Assembly: GCA_017649745.1 (NCBI GenBank)
Contig: JAGCGE010000343.1
Location: forward strand, 1-5,848
DNA: 5,848 nucleotides
Source: Clostridiales bacterium
Lineage (GTDB): Bacteria > Bacillota_A > Clostridia > Saccharofermentanales > Saccharofermentanaceae
Direction of reading: 5' to 3'
Positions 1-5,696 of this stretch are shown piece after piece; positions within the stretch are counted from its first letter, which is position 1; each line of letters starts with the position of its first letter. The position numbers and the translations under genes were made by a program. Below the pieces are notes generated by a model. It saw nothing but the letters and a program-made list of their open reading frames with translations, made no database searches and was not told the origin of the DNA.

Positions 1-404
1 GCTCTCAGCTTAAGCCGAAGGCAGATGAAAAGGGATTGAAACTTACTTGTGAGGAAACTACTTCGAAGGTCAAGTGTGATCCTAAATGGACATATGAAGC
101 ACTACATAACATTATCGACAATGCGATCAAATACACGAATGAAGGCGAAGTCTCAGTATCAGTAAATGAATTCGAGATGTTCGTTAAGATCGATATCAAG
201 GATACCGGAATAGGTATATCCCAAGAAGATCAGACTAAAGTGTTCGGAAGGTTTTCGAGAGGGTCTGATAGCAGTCAGAAAGAAGGAGTAGGTATTGGTC
301 TGTTCCTGGCGCGTGAGATAGTCATGGGTCAGGGAGGATATATATCGCTTAAATCCGAGCTTGGAAAAGGTTCTTGTTTCTCAGTTTTCCTTCCAAGAGC
401 ATAA
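1..404 (+). CDS. Sensor histidine kinase, C-terminal ATPase domain (5' partial)
   Basis: This is the last 133 codons of a two-component sensor histidine kinase, read in frame from base 3; its sensor part, HisKA domain and start lie outside the window. The kinase autophosphorylates on histidine with ATP and passes the phosphate to a response regulator, at the membrane or in the cytosol. The HATPase_c (GHKL) boxes are all visible in order, numbered from the first visible codon: N box with E32, N36 and N40 (HNIIDNAIKYT), G1 box DTGIG at 67-71, F box FGRF at 81-84, and G2 box GVGIGL at 95-100. It ends with the usual GKGSCFSVFLP beta strand. All catalytic boxes look intact, so the ATPase domain should be active. 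It lies 103 bases upstream of an ABC transporter on the same strand, as in BceRS-BceAB-like sensing and detoxification modules. An in-frame TTG at 36 is not a real start because it lies inside the domain. The family is certain; the stimulus is unknown. Confidence 0.95.
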   Translation, partial: SQLKPKADEKGLKLTCEETTSKVKCDPKWTYEALHNIIDNAIKYTNEGEVSVSVNEFEMFVKIDIKDTGIGISQEDQTKVFGRFSRGSDSSQKEGVGIGLFLAREIVMGQGGYISLKSELGKGSCFSVFLPRA

Positions 405-447
405 ATCTTTCAAAACTGTCATAATCTTTTTTCGAATGGAAAGATTT
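403..447. repeat. Inverted repeat and AATCTTT motifs in the kinase-transporter gap
   Basis: Directly after the kinase stop codon, AAATCTTTC (403-411) and GAAAGATTT (439-447) form a 9-bp inverted repeat with a 27-base spacer. The core heptamer AATCTTT occurs three times: 404-410 and 423-429 on +, and as AAAGATT at 440-446. The second and third copies could also form a competing hairpin with a 10-base loop. The run of six T at 427-432 lies inside the loop of the large repeat rather than after a stem, so this is not a normal terminator. It may be a binding site array for the response regulator or an mRNA structure; this is inference. Confidence 0.45.
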
Positions 448-456
448 GAGAAAGAA

Positions 457-482
457 TTGGTTGTGATAATGAGTACAACCAA
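457..482 (+). promoter_or_regulatory. Possible operator hairpin overlapping an extended -10 (transporter promoter)
   Basis: TTGGTTGT (457-464) and ACAACCAA (475-482) form a perfect 8-bp inverted repeat around a 10-base spacer. Within it lies TGTGATAAT (462-470), which fits an extended -10 element (TGn followed by GATAAT, five of six bases of TATAAT). I see no good -35 at the standard distance; TTGAGA at 446-451 is close to consensus but only 13 bases away. This would suit an activator- or repressor-controlled promoter for the ABC genes starting at 508. No T-run follows, so it is unlikely to be a terminator. Confidence 0.4.
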
Positions 483-495
483 ATAAAACGTGCTG

Positions 496-501
496 AAAGG
501 A
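496..501 (+). promoter_or_regulatory. Ribosome binding site of the ABC ATPase
   Basis: AAAGGA lies 6 bases before the ATG at 508. This decides the start: the in-frame GTG at 490 lies upstream of this site and has no comparable site of its own. Confidence 0.7.
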
Positions 502-507
502 AATCAT

Positions 508-1179
508 ATGGAAATACTTAGAACAACAGACCTAAAGAAGACTTACGGAAAGGGAGACAGTACCGTTAATGCGCTTAAGGGTGTAGATATATCGATCAAT
601 AAAGGCGAGTTCGTCGCTATAGTAGGAACATCAGGAAGCGGTAAGTCCACACTTCTTCACATGCTCGGAGGATTGGACAGACCAACATCTGGAAAAGTGT
701 TCGTTGACGGAACTGATATCTTCTCTCTTAAAGATGAGAAACTTACGATCTTGAGAAGAAGAAAGATCGGATTTGTTTTCCAGTCATTTAACCTCGTTCC
801 GGTACTTAACGTTAAGGAGAATATCCTCCTTCCTCTGGAACTTGACGGTGCAAAGATCGATAAGGATCACATCGATCACATAATCGAGATGCTGGATATC
901 CAAAGTAAGCTCAAGAAACTCCCGTCACAGCTTTCGGGAGGACAGCAGCAGAGAGTTGCGATCGCAAGAGCTCTTGCAGGAAGGCCTTCAGTTATCCTTG
1001 CTGATGAACCGACCGGTAACCTCGACAGCAAGACATCACAGGATGTAATGAGCCTTTTCAAGGTAACAGCAGATAAGTTTAATCAGACAATAGTAATGAT
1101 CACTCATAACGAAGAGATAGCTCAGACCGCAGACAGGATCATAAGGATCGAAGATGGTCTTGTGGTTAATCGTGTATAA
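508..1179 (+). CDS. ABC transporter ATP-binding protein (MacB/LolD/SalX-like)
   Basis: This 223-residue cytosolic ATPase should power the FtsX-like permease encoded immediately downstream, working as a dimer of nucleotide-binding domains. All ABC motifs are present: Walker [10 protein letters not shown] at 40-48, Q-loop Q92 ([10 protein letters not shown]), signature LSGGQ at 142-146, Walker B ILADE at 163-167 with catalytic E167, D-loop NLDS at 171-174 and switch H200. The pattern [20 protein letters not shown] and the short length are typical of the LolD/MacB/BceA class, where about 220-260 residues is usual. Start chosen at ATG 508 because of AAAGGA at 496-501 and because [14 protein letters not shown] is the expected N-terminus. 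It is 15 bases from the permease start, so the two are surely co-transcribed. The transported substrate cannot be read from this subunit; an antimicrobial peptide or other envelope-active compound is the usual guess from context. Confidence 0.96.
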   Translation: MEILRTTDLKKTYGKGDSTVNALKGVDISINKGEFVAIVGTSGSGKSTLLHMLGGLDRPTSGKVFVDGTDIFSLKDEKLTILRRRKIGFVFQSFNLVPVLNVKENILLPLELDGAKIDKDHIDHIIEMLDIQSKLKKLPSQLSGGQQQRVAIARALAGRPSVILADEPTGNLDSKTSQDVMSLFKVTADKFNQTIVMITHNEEIAQTADRIIRIEDGLVVNRV

Positions 1180-1181
1180 AT

Positions 1182-1188
1182 GAGGTGA
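1182..1188 (+). promoter_or_regulatory. Ribosome binding site of the permease
   Basis: GAGGTGA, 6 bases before the ATG at 1195, matches the 3' end of 16S rRNA well. The 13-base block ATAAATGAGGTGA (1176-1188) recurs exactly before hisS (5681-5693), showing a preferred strong site in this genome. It starts within the last codons of the ATPase gene, allowing translational coupling. Confidence 0.8.
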
Positions 1189-1194
1189 GATCAT

Positions 1195-3672
1195 ATGAAC
1201 GTCAGAAATAATAAAGTCATCCGAAGACTGAGCAGAAGATCGCTCATGGCTTCGAAAAAACAGAACATTATAACGATCTTCGCGATAATACTTACATCGG
1301 TTCTTTTTACTTCACTTTTTACAGTTTATTTCTCGCTTGATAAGACGATCAAGCTTCAGGATCTTAAGACGGTCGGATACAGCTGTCATGCGATGATATC
1401 TAATCTTGAAGATGAGAAGATAGAAGGTATCAAGACTGATTCAAGAGTTAAAGAGACAGGTGAGTTCTTAACTATCGGTAATATGGAGATAGTAAGAAAC
1501 CAGCAGATAGCATACCTCGATGATACGGCTGCTAAATTTTCTTTCTCATATCCAGTTGAAGGAAGCATGCCGAAGGAGAAAAACGAGATCGTTCTCAGCA
1601 AGAATGCCCTTGATGCTCTGAAGATCGAGAAGAAGATCGGTGCGGATGTTAAGCTCGATGTTGAATTTACTGATGCAGCCGGAGAAAAGGTTGTATTAGA
1701 CGATACCTTTAAGTTGTCAGGTTGGTCTGATAATTCTGCAAGTTACATCTGTGTGTCAGAAGAATACGCAAGAGATTATCTTACAGAAGTAAGTAACGGT
1801 AATCCGCTTGCTCTCAGAAAAGGTATCATGCTTACGCTTGATTCTGATAAAAACGTAGCTCCGTATTGCACGATGCTCATGGAAGATCATGATGTCGAAG
1901 ACCGTTATGTCTTTGTTAATCCGGTCTATGATAAGAGTGCGGATACGATAGGAGAAGAAGGCATCGTTTCTATCGTTGTATTCATCCTCCTCATCTTTGT
2001 TACGGGATTCCTGATCATCTATAACATCTTCCAGATCACAGTGGCCGGCAAGATCCGTAATTACGGTCTTCTTAAGACAGTAGGCGTAACTGCAAAACAG
2101 CTCCGTAAGATGATCTTAGGTGAAGCATTTATGCTCTGCATCGTTGGTATCCCTGTCGGACTTTTCGTTGGATATCTTATAGGTAACAACCTGATGCCTG
2201 TCATTATGAGCAATACAACATATGGCAACAGCATAGAGATAGTAAGCGGATTTAATATCCTTGTCTTCCTCGGAGCAGCATTGTTCTCAGTTGCGACAGT
2301 TTATCTTTCATGTCTTATCCCTGTTCGAAAAGCATCCAAGGTTTCGCCTGTGGAAGCACTCAGATTTACAGATACAAAGGTTTCCGGAAGACCTCACAGC
2401 GGTAACCGAGCAAGCATCCCGATGATGGCATTGTCTAATCTCGGAAGGAACAAGAAAAGAACTGCAATGGTCCTTCTTTCTCTTTCACTTGCGCTCGTAA
2501 TCTTTAATTCGGTTTGCGCTCTTCTCGGAAATATCGACATGAACTCTTATGTTCAGTCATCAGCTCCTTCAATGGACTTTACGATTTCCAGTCCTGAATA
2601 TTTTGTTGGAAGCGTTGGAAACGGTCTGACAGATGCAGAACTTGAAAACATCAACTCTCATATTGACAGCAGCGTATCAGGTAAGGCATATCTTCCTGCA
2701 AACGAGCTTGTTACTTTCACAGGAAGCAACGAGAAGACAGCTGTAGTAGTCGGTATCGACGACAGCCTTATCGATCAGATCAAAGTAACTGACGGAGACC
2801 TGAACGATCTTAACGAAACAAGCGTTGTCCTTACTTCTGATTCAGGTTATAAGGTCGGCGATACGATCAGTCTTTCATACATGACAAGATACGGACTTAA
2901 GGAAAAGACAACAGGCGAGATCGTCTTCCTTGACACGGATCCTATCCCTGAAGATGTAAGTAATTACGAGCCTTACTCAGAAGAGAACACTGTCGAATAC
3001 GAAGTTTGTGCACTCACAAAACAAGTTCCAAGCAGCTTCTCTGCGAAGTTCTCTTTCACCGGCGACTGCTATAACATGATCATGAGCAAAGACGGTATCT
3101 CTAATCTTACAAATGATGATCTTGTTAATCAGTGCCTTTGCATCAATGCTTCAAGTGACGAAGCTGCTGAGGCTGCCGAGAAGTACCTTAGCGAACTTAC
3201 TAAGGAAGATTCTCATATCGAGTACAGCAGTATCGAGACAGTCCGCCAGGAGTACAGAAGGCTTGAGGACACGATCACAAAGATCGGTTTTACTCTGGCG
3301 ATCGTAATTGGCCTTATCGGTATACTTAACTTCATCAATGCAGTTATGACAAGTATCCTTTCTAGAAAACACGAACTTGCGCTCCTTAGAGCAGTTGGTA
3401 TGACATCTAAGCAGCTTAAGAGAATGCTCTTCACAGAAGGTTTCTACTACTCGATATTAACGATAATTACAGCAGTTCCGTTCTGCCTTATCATGAATAT
3501 CCTTATCGGAAATATCGCACTGTTCTGGCTTTCAGATACACTGAAGATAGTCTTGTGGCCGATCCTCCTGATCCTTCCGATATTCGCATTGCTCAGTTAT
3601 GTGATCCCTAATCTTGTATACGGAAGCGTGAAGGGAAACAGCATTATAGATGATCTGAGGGTAACAGAATGA
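1195..3672 (+). CDS. FtsX-like ABC transporter permease with duplicated MacB-type architecture
   Basis: This 825-residue membrane protein is the permease partner of the ATPase just upstream. Hydrophobic stretches suggest eight membrane helices, near residues 24-46, 256-280, 308-332, 352-376, 422-444, 697-720, 748-773 and 785-808. Two large domains lie outside the membrane: about 47-255 and 445-696. The order helix, external domain, three helices occurs twice, so one chain resembles two MacB/LolC-type units in tandem. The FtsX hallmark is also duplicated: RNYGLLKTVGVTAKQLRKMILGE (288-310) and RKHELALLRAVGMTSKQLKRMLFTE (724-748). The first half ends with the family motif IPVRKASKVSPVEALR (375-390); the second half ends at the C-terminus with a weak copy (IPNLVYGSVKGNSIIDDLR). 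Such permeases do not form a classic channel but couple ATP hydrolysis to movements of the outer domains (type VII, mechanotransmission). With the kinase it probably forms a sensing and resistance module; the substrate is unknown. Confidence 0.93.
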   Translation: MNVRNNKVIRRLSRRSLMASKKQNIITIFAIILTSVLFTSLFTVYFSLDKTIKLQDLKTVGYSCHAMISNLEDEKIEGIKTDSRVKETGEFLTIGNMEIVRNQQIAYLDDTAAKFSFSYPVEGSMPKEKNEIVLSKNALDALKIEKKIGADVKLDVEFTDAAGEKVVLDDTFKLSGWSDNSASYICVSEEYARDYLTEVSNGNPLALRKGIMLTLDSDKNVAPYCTMLMEDHDVEDRYVFVNPVYDKSADTIGEEGIVSIVVFILLIFVTGFLIIYNIFQITVAGKIRNYGLLKTVGVTAKQLRKMILGEAFMLCIVGIPVGLFVGYLIGNNLMPVIMSNTTYGNSIEIVSGFNILVFLGAALFSVATVYLSCLIPVRKASKVSPVEALRFTDTKVSGRPHSGNRASIPMMALSNLGRNKKRTAMVLLSLSLALVIFNSVCALLGNIDMNSYVQSSAPSMDFTISSPEYFVGSVGNGLTDAELENINSHIDSSVSGKAYLPANELVTFTGSNEKTAVVVGIDDSLIDQIKVTDGDLNDLNETSVVLTSDSGYKVGDTISLSYMTRYGLKEKTTGEIVFLDTDPIPEDVSNYEPYSEENTVEYEVCALTKQVPSSFSAKFSFTGDCYNMIMSKDGISNLTNDDLVNQCLCINASSDEAAEAAEKYLSELTKEDSHIEYSSIETVRQEYRRLEDTITKIGFTLAIVIGLIGILNFINAVMTSILSRKHELALLRAVGMTSKQLKRMLFTEGFYYSILTIITAVPFCLIMNILIGNIALFWLSDTLKIVLWPILLILPIFALLSYVIPNLVYGSVKGNSIIDDLRVTE

Positions 3673-3721
3673 CCAAGTGGTCAATAGAATTGTGATAGAA
3701 CCTGCCACAATTGAGGTCATT
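3668..3721 (+). other. Nested stem-loop at the permease stop codon
   Basis: An outer inverted repeat AATGACC (3668-3674) / GGTCATT (3715-3721) encloses an inner one AATTGTG (3688-3694) / CACAATT (3706-3712). A second GGTCA at 3679-3683 competes for TGACC, giving a small alternative hairpin with loop AAGT. The outer 5' arm includes the permease stop codon (3670-3672). No T-run follows (TGTAACCAAAAAG), so it is not a canonical intrinsic terminator. It may protect the 3' end of the transporter mRNA, weakly attenuate read-through, or serve as a protein site. Confidence 0.4.
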
Positions 3722-3784
3722 TGTAACCAAAAAGACAAAATATATTGTTGTTAATTTCTGTCAAATGTGCGAAACTGAATATGA

Positions 3785-3808
3785 GATTATGTCAAAATTG
3801 TGACATAA
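3785..3808 (+). promoter_or_regulatory. Near-perfect 22-bp palindrome, likely operator of the ThiD-like gene
   Basis: TTATGTCA (3787-3794) and TGACATAA (3801-3808) are exact inverted 8-mers with spacer AAATTG, whose central AATT is symmetric too, so only one base pair of the 22 breaks symmetry. It lies 21 bases upstream of the ATG at 3830, the usual place for a repressor site. TGAGATTAT (3782-3790) could be a weak extended -10 overlapping its left arm. A second half-site-like TGTCAAA occurs at 3759-3765, 31 bases before the copy at 3790-3796. The regulator is unknown. No strong -35/-10 pair was found in this gap, so the promoter itself remains uncertain. Confidence 0.5.
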
Positions 3809-3816
3809 ATATTGAC

Positions 3817-3822
3817 GGGGAG
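3817..3822 (+). promoter_or_regulatory. Ribosome binding site of the ThiD-like gene
   Basis: GGGGAG sits 7 bases before the ATG at 3830. It rules out the in-frame TTG at 3812, which lies 5 bases upstream of this site. Confidence 0.75.
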
Positions 3823-3829
3823 ACTTTTG

Positions 3830-4795
3830 ATGGGAACTATCTTAACAATAGCGGAGTCATTCGCTAACGGCAGTTTTGATATGGGTTCGGATATGCGCAC
3901 AGTAGATGCGTTCGGATTCGAGTGTGTTCCTTTTGCTGTCAATGATTGTACGAGACTTGAAGTCGCATCAGCCATGAATGAGATCTTTGCACAGGGCAGT
4001 AACCTCCCAAGTGCAGTTAAGGTCGGATTCATAACTAAGGCAGAGGTTGTCCTGGGTGTTGCAGAACGACTTAAGAGATACAAGGTCACGAATATCGTCG
4101 TAGATCCTGCTATCATCGCTGATGACGGAAGCATCCTTGTTACTGAAGATGTATTCGTCAGCCTTTCGAATAAGTTGTTCCCGCTCGCGGCTATCCTTAC
4201 TCCTAACCCGTACGAAGTCGAGCTTCTTGCAGGTATGGAAGTTCATAGTGAAGAGGATCTTGTTAAGGCATCTACTTCGCTCAGCCTTCGTTATAAGTGT
4301 GCGGTATTCGTTAAGGCATATAACCTGTTTGGAGTCGATCTCCTTGTAGGCGGAGAGCAGTATTGCTGGATGCAGAGGGGCGATGAAGATCAGTCAGACA
4401 CATATTCATTCTCAACTGCATTTGCATGTCAGCTCCCTAACTGTGAGAGCCTTGAACAGGCAGCTATAAGTGCTAGTCAGTTCGTATTCGGTGTAGTCGA
4501 AGAAGAGCCGGCGCAGAAGAAGGATATTCCTTTCTCACTTACTCCTAAGACTCCTGAGGCTTCAAGATTTGATATTAAGCCTATGCAGCAGGAAAATGAG
4601 GTTCTTAAGACGACGACAGGTCTGTCGACTGACGGTGAGAAGCAGCAGATGGCAGTTCAGTCTAAGGCTTCTGCTCCTGCAAGAGATCATGAGGTTGTAG
4701 TTGATGTCGATAACTTCGCACCTGAACCTGTCATTAACGAATCTCTGAATAAGAGCCTTCAGGAGTTGAGAGCTAAGCTCGATAAACTTCGCTGA
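3830..4795 (+). CDS. ThiD-like (ribokinase superfamily) protein lacking the catalytic GTGC motif, with a long disordered tail
   Basis: The protein has 321 residues. Residues 1-222 follow the order of ThiD, the hydroxymethylpyrimidine (phosphate) kinase of thiamine synthesis: ILTIAES (4-10), DMRTVDAFG (21-29, D21 matching the conserved Asp of GIQADLKT), KVGFI (64-68), AERLKRYKVTNIVVDPAI (78-95), LFPLAAILTPNPYEVELLAG (116-135), AVFVK (158-162) and VDLLVGGE (169-176). Key sites are changed. The anion-hole and catalytic GTGC is YSFS (192-195), the AGSD near the N-terminus is AESF (8-11), GGAG is GSFD (14-17), and KGGH is KAYN (162-165). I therefore infer a pseudokinase or an enzyme with altered chemistry, not normal thiamine synthesis. 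Residues 223-300 are rich in E, K, P, Q, S and T and look disordered; 303-321 form a likely amphipathic helix (LNKSLQELRAKLDKLR). ThiD is usually near 265 residues without this tail. No thi gene is adjacent. The reading frame and codon use match the neighbours, so it is a maintained gene. Automatic annotation would probably call it phosphomethylpyrimidine kinase. Confidence 0.8.
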   Translation: MGTILTIAESFANGSFDMGSDMRTVDAFGFECVPFAVNDCTRLEVASAMNEIFAQGSNLPSAVKVGFITKAEVVLGVAERLKRYKVTNIVVDPAIIADDGSILVTEDVFVSLSNKLFPLAAILTPNPYEVELLAGMEVHSEEDLVKASTSLSLRYKCAVFVKAYNLFGVDLLVGGEQYCWMQRGDEDQSDTYSFSTAFACQLPNCESLEQAAISASQFVFGVVEEEPAQKKDIPFSLTPKTPEASRFDIKPMQQENEVLKTTTGLSTDGEKQQMAVQSKASAPARDHEVVVDVDNFAPEPVINESLNKSLQELRAKLDKLR

Positions 4796-4815
4796 GAAGA
4801 TGATAAAGATAAAAC

Positions 4816-4860
4816 AAACTGTTAATGATACACGTAGCGGTGGTCGTTAACAGTTTTCTT
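4816..4860 (+). terminator. Intrinsic terminator after the ThiD-like gene
   Basis: AAACTGTTAA (4816-4825) pairs perfectly with TTAACAGTTT (4847-4856). The stem can extend through TGAT/GGTC with wobbles (4826-4829 / 4843-4846) and CAC/GTG (4831-4833 / 4840-4842), leaving loop GTAGCG. The T-rich tail TTTTCTTT runs from 4854 to 4861, overlapping the base of the stem. A-rich sequence before the stem makes a - strand function conceivable, but no - strand gene needs it. It separates this gene from rsmE. Confidence 0.75.
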
Positions 4861-4862
4861 TA

Positions 4863-4871
4863 TGTTAGAAT
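4863..4871 (+). promoter_or_regulatory. Extended -10 promoter of rsmE
   Basis: TGTTAGAAT fits an extended -10 (TGn plus TAGAAT, five of six bases of TATAAT). It lies directly after the terminator and 26 bases before the rsmE ATG, giving a leader of roughly 20 bases. No convincing -35 is seen; that region falls inside the terminator hairpin. Extended -10 promoters tolerate a poor -35. Confidence 0.5.
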
Positions 4872-4887
4872 CAATAAAAAAGTTTAC

Positions 4888-4892
4888 AGGAG
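4888..4892 (+). promoter_or_regulatory. Ribosome binding site of rsmE
   Basis: AGGAG lies 5 bases before the ATG at 4898 and decides the start. The in-frame ATG at 4862 overlaps the proposed -10 element and would add 12 residues not expected in RsmE. Confidence 0.75.
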
Positions 4893-4897
4893 TACAT

Positions 4898-5629
4898 ATG
4901 ACGCGTCTTTTTGTAGAAGATGATCTTTCGTCAAGAAGTGAGTTTTCGCTTAATGAGGAAGATTCCAGATATATCTCACAGGTCTTGAGGATGAGAGCAG
5001 GAGAGGAAGTAACCGTAGTTGACGGCAATGGCCTCGAATGCCTTTGTGAAGTCTTTTCTCTCTCGAAAAAGGAAGTTACCCTTAAGATCGTCGATAGGCA
5101 CGAGAATAATACCGAACCGCCGTATAAGGTGACGCTTTTTCAGTCAGTTTCAAAAGGCGAGAGGATGGATCTTACTATCCAGAAAGCAACCGAGCTTGGA
5201 GTTTATGAGATCGTTCCGGTATTGTCCGAAAGATGCGTTGTAAGGCTCGATCCAAAGGATTCCAAGAGCAAGATCGACAGATGGCAGAAGATCGCTTTGG
5301 AAGCTTCAAGACAGTCAGGAAGAGGAATAGTCCCAAAGATCACTTCACCTGTTAGCTTTGACGAGGCTCTTTCTATGATCGAGAGCTTCGATCTTACTGT
5401 TTTCCCATGGGAAGAAGAGAAGGACAAAGGCCTTAAGACAGCGCTTCACGAGTTCAGAGGAAAGACGATAGCCGTGTTCATAGGACCTGAGGGTGGATTC
5501 GAACAAAGTGAGGCAGATGAAGCACAAAGCAGAGGAGCTTTAAGAGTAACGCTCGGACCTAGGATCTTAAGGACTGAGACTGCAGGCGCTGCCGTATTGG
5601 CGATGATAGTCTACGAATCTGAAATTTAA
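4898..5629 (+). CDS. rsmE: 16S rRNA (uracil(1498)-N(3))-methyltransferase RsmE
   Basis: RsmE methylates N3 of U1498 in helix 44 of 16S rRNA, in the 30S subunit near the decoding site, using S-adenosylmethionine. The 243-residue length is normal for the family. The N-terminal PUA-like RNA-binding domain is about residues 1-70 (MTRLFVEDD, VLRMRAGEEVTVVDGNG at 29-45). The SPOUT trefoil-knot methyltransferase domain follows, with family blocks LFQSVSKGERMDLTIQKATELGV (80-102), RWQKIALEASRQSGR (128-142), and the knot and SAM region FIGPEGGFEQSE (194-205) with LGPRILRTETAGAAVLAMI (219-237). All expected conserved residues (GPEGG, LG-RILR-ETA) are present, so it should be active. It appears to be transcribed from its own promoter after a terminator, rather than with prmA, a frequent neighbour in Firmicutes; hisS follows after 67 bases. 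Confidence 0.96.
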   Translation: MTRLFVEDDLSSRSEFSLNEEDSRYISQVLRMRAGEEVTVVDGNGLECLCEVFSLSKKEVTLKIVDRHENNTEPPYKVTLFQSVSKGERMDLTIQKATELGVYEIVPVLSERCVVRLDPKDSKSKIDRWQKIALEASRQSGRGIVPKITSPVSFDEALSMIESFDLTVFPWEEEKDKGLKTALHEFRGKTIAVFIGPEGGFEQSEADEAQSRGALRVTLGPRILRTETAGAAVLAMIVYESEI

Positions 5630-5632
5630 CGA

Positions 5633-5661
5633 TTGTTTAAAACGCGCATGAGTATTATAAT
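5633..5661 (+). promoter_or_regulatory. Sigma-A-type promoter of hisS
   Basis: TTGTTT (5633-5638) and a perfect TATAAT (5656-5661) are separated by the ideal 17 bases, starting 4 bases after the rsmE stop. Transcription should begin near 5668, giving a leader of about 29 bases. The -10 lies within a perfect 12-bp palindrome GTATTATAATAC (5652-5663). No terminator was seen between rsmE and hisS, so some read-through from rsmE is likely. Confidence 0.75.
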
Positions 5662-5686
5662 ACGCGGGTATATATTATAAATAAAT

Positions 5687-5693
5687 GAGGTGA
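5687..5693 (+). promoter_or_regulatory. Ribosome binding site of hisS
   Basis: GAGGTGA precedes the ATG at 5697; the GAGG core ends 6 bases before the start. It lies in the same 13-base block ATAAATGAGGTGA as the permease site. Confidence 0.8.
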
Positions 5694-5696
5694 ATC

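Noticed and set aside
360..397. Inverted repeat CTTGGAA / TTCCAAG (with GG/CC extension) at the end of the kinase gene, considered as a terminator
   Set aside because: It is coding sequence for conserved domain residues and has no T-run directly after it; the T-run at 427-432 is 30 bases away.
490..507. GTG at 490 as start of the ABC ATPase
   Set aside because: AAAGGA at 496-501 lies downstream of it and is correctly placed for ATG 508, which also gives the usual N-terminus.
3721..3786. Standard -35/-10 promoter for the ThiD-like gene
   Set aside because: Candidates such as TTGTTG (3745) or TGTCAA (3759) have no TATAAT-like hexamer at 16-18 bases, so no full promoter is claimed.
3812..3829. 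TTG at 3812 as start of the ThiD-like protein
   Set aside because: It lies upstream of the GGGGAG ribosome site, which is ideally spaced for ATG 3830; the core ILTIAES block then begins at the normal distance.
3787..4134. 115-codon open frame on the - strand opposite the ThiD-like gene
   Set aside because: It is the antisense shadow of a gene with clear family signatures; its translation resembles no protein I know, and I see no ribosome site.
3968..4246. 92-codon - strand open frame in the same gene
   Set aside because: Shadow frame with no recognisable motif, overlapping the conserved kinase-like core.
4862..4897. ATG at 4862 as start of RsmE
   Set aside because: No ribosome site before it (it sits in the terminator tail) and it overlaps the -10; AGGAG supports ATG 4898 and MTRLFV is the normal RsmE beginning.
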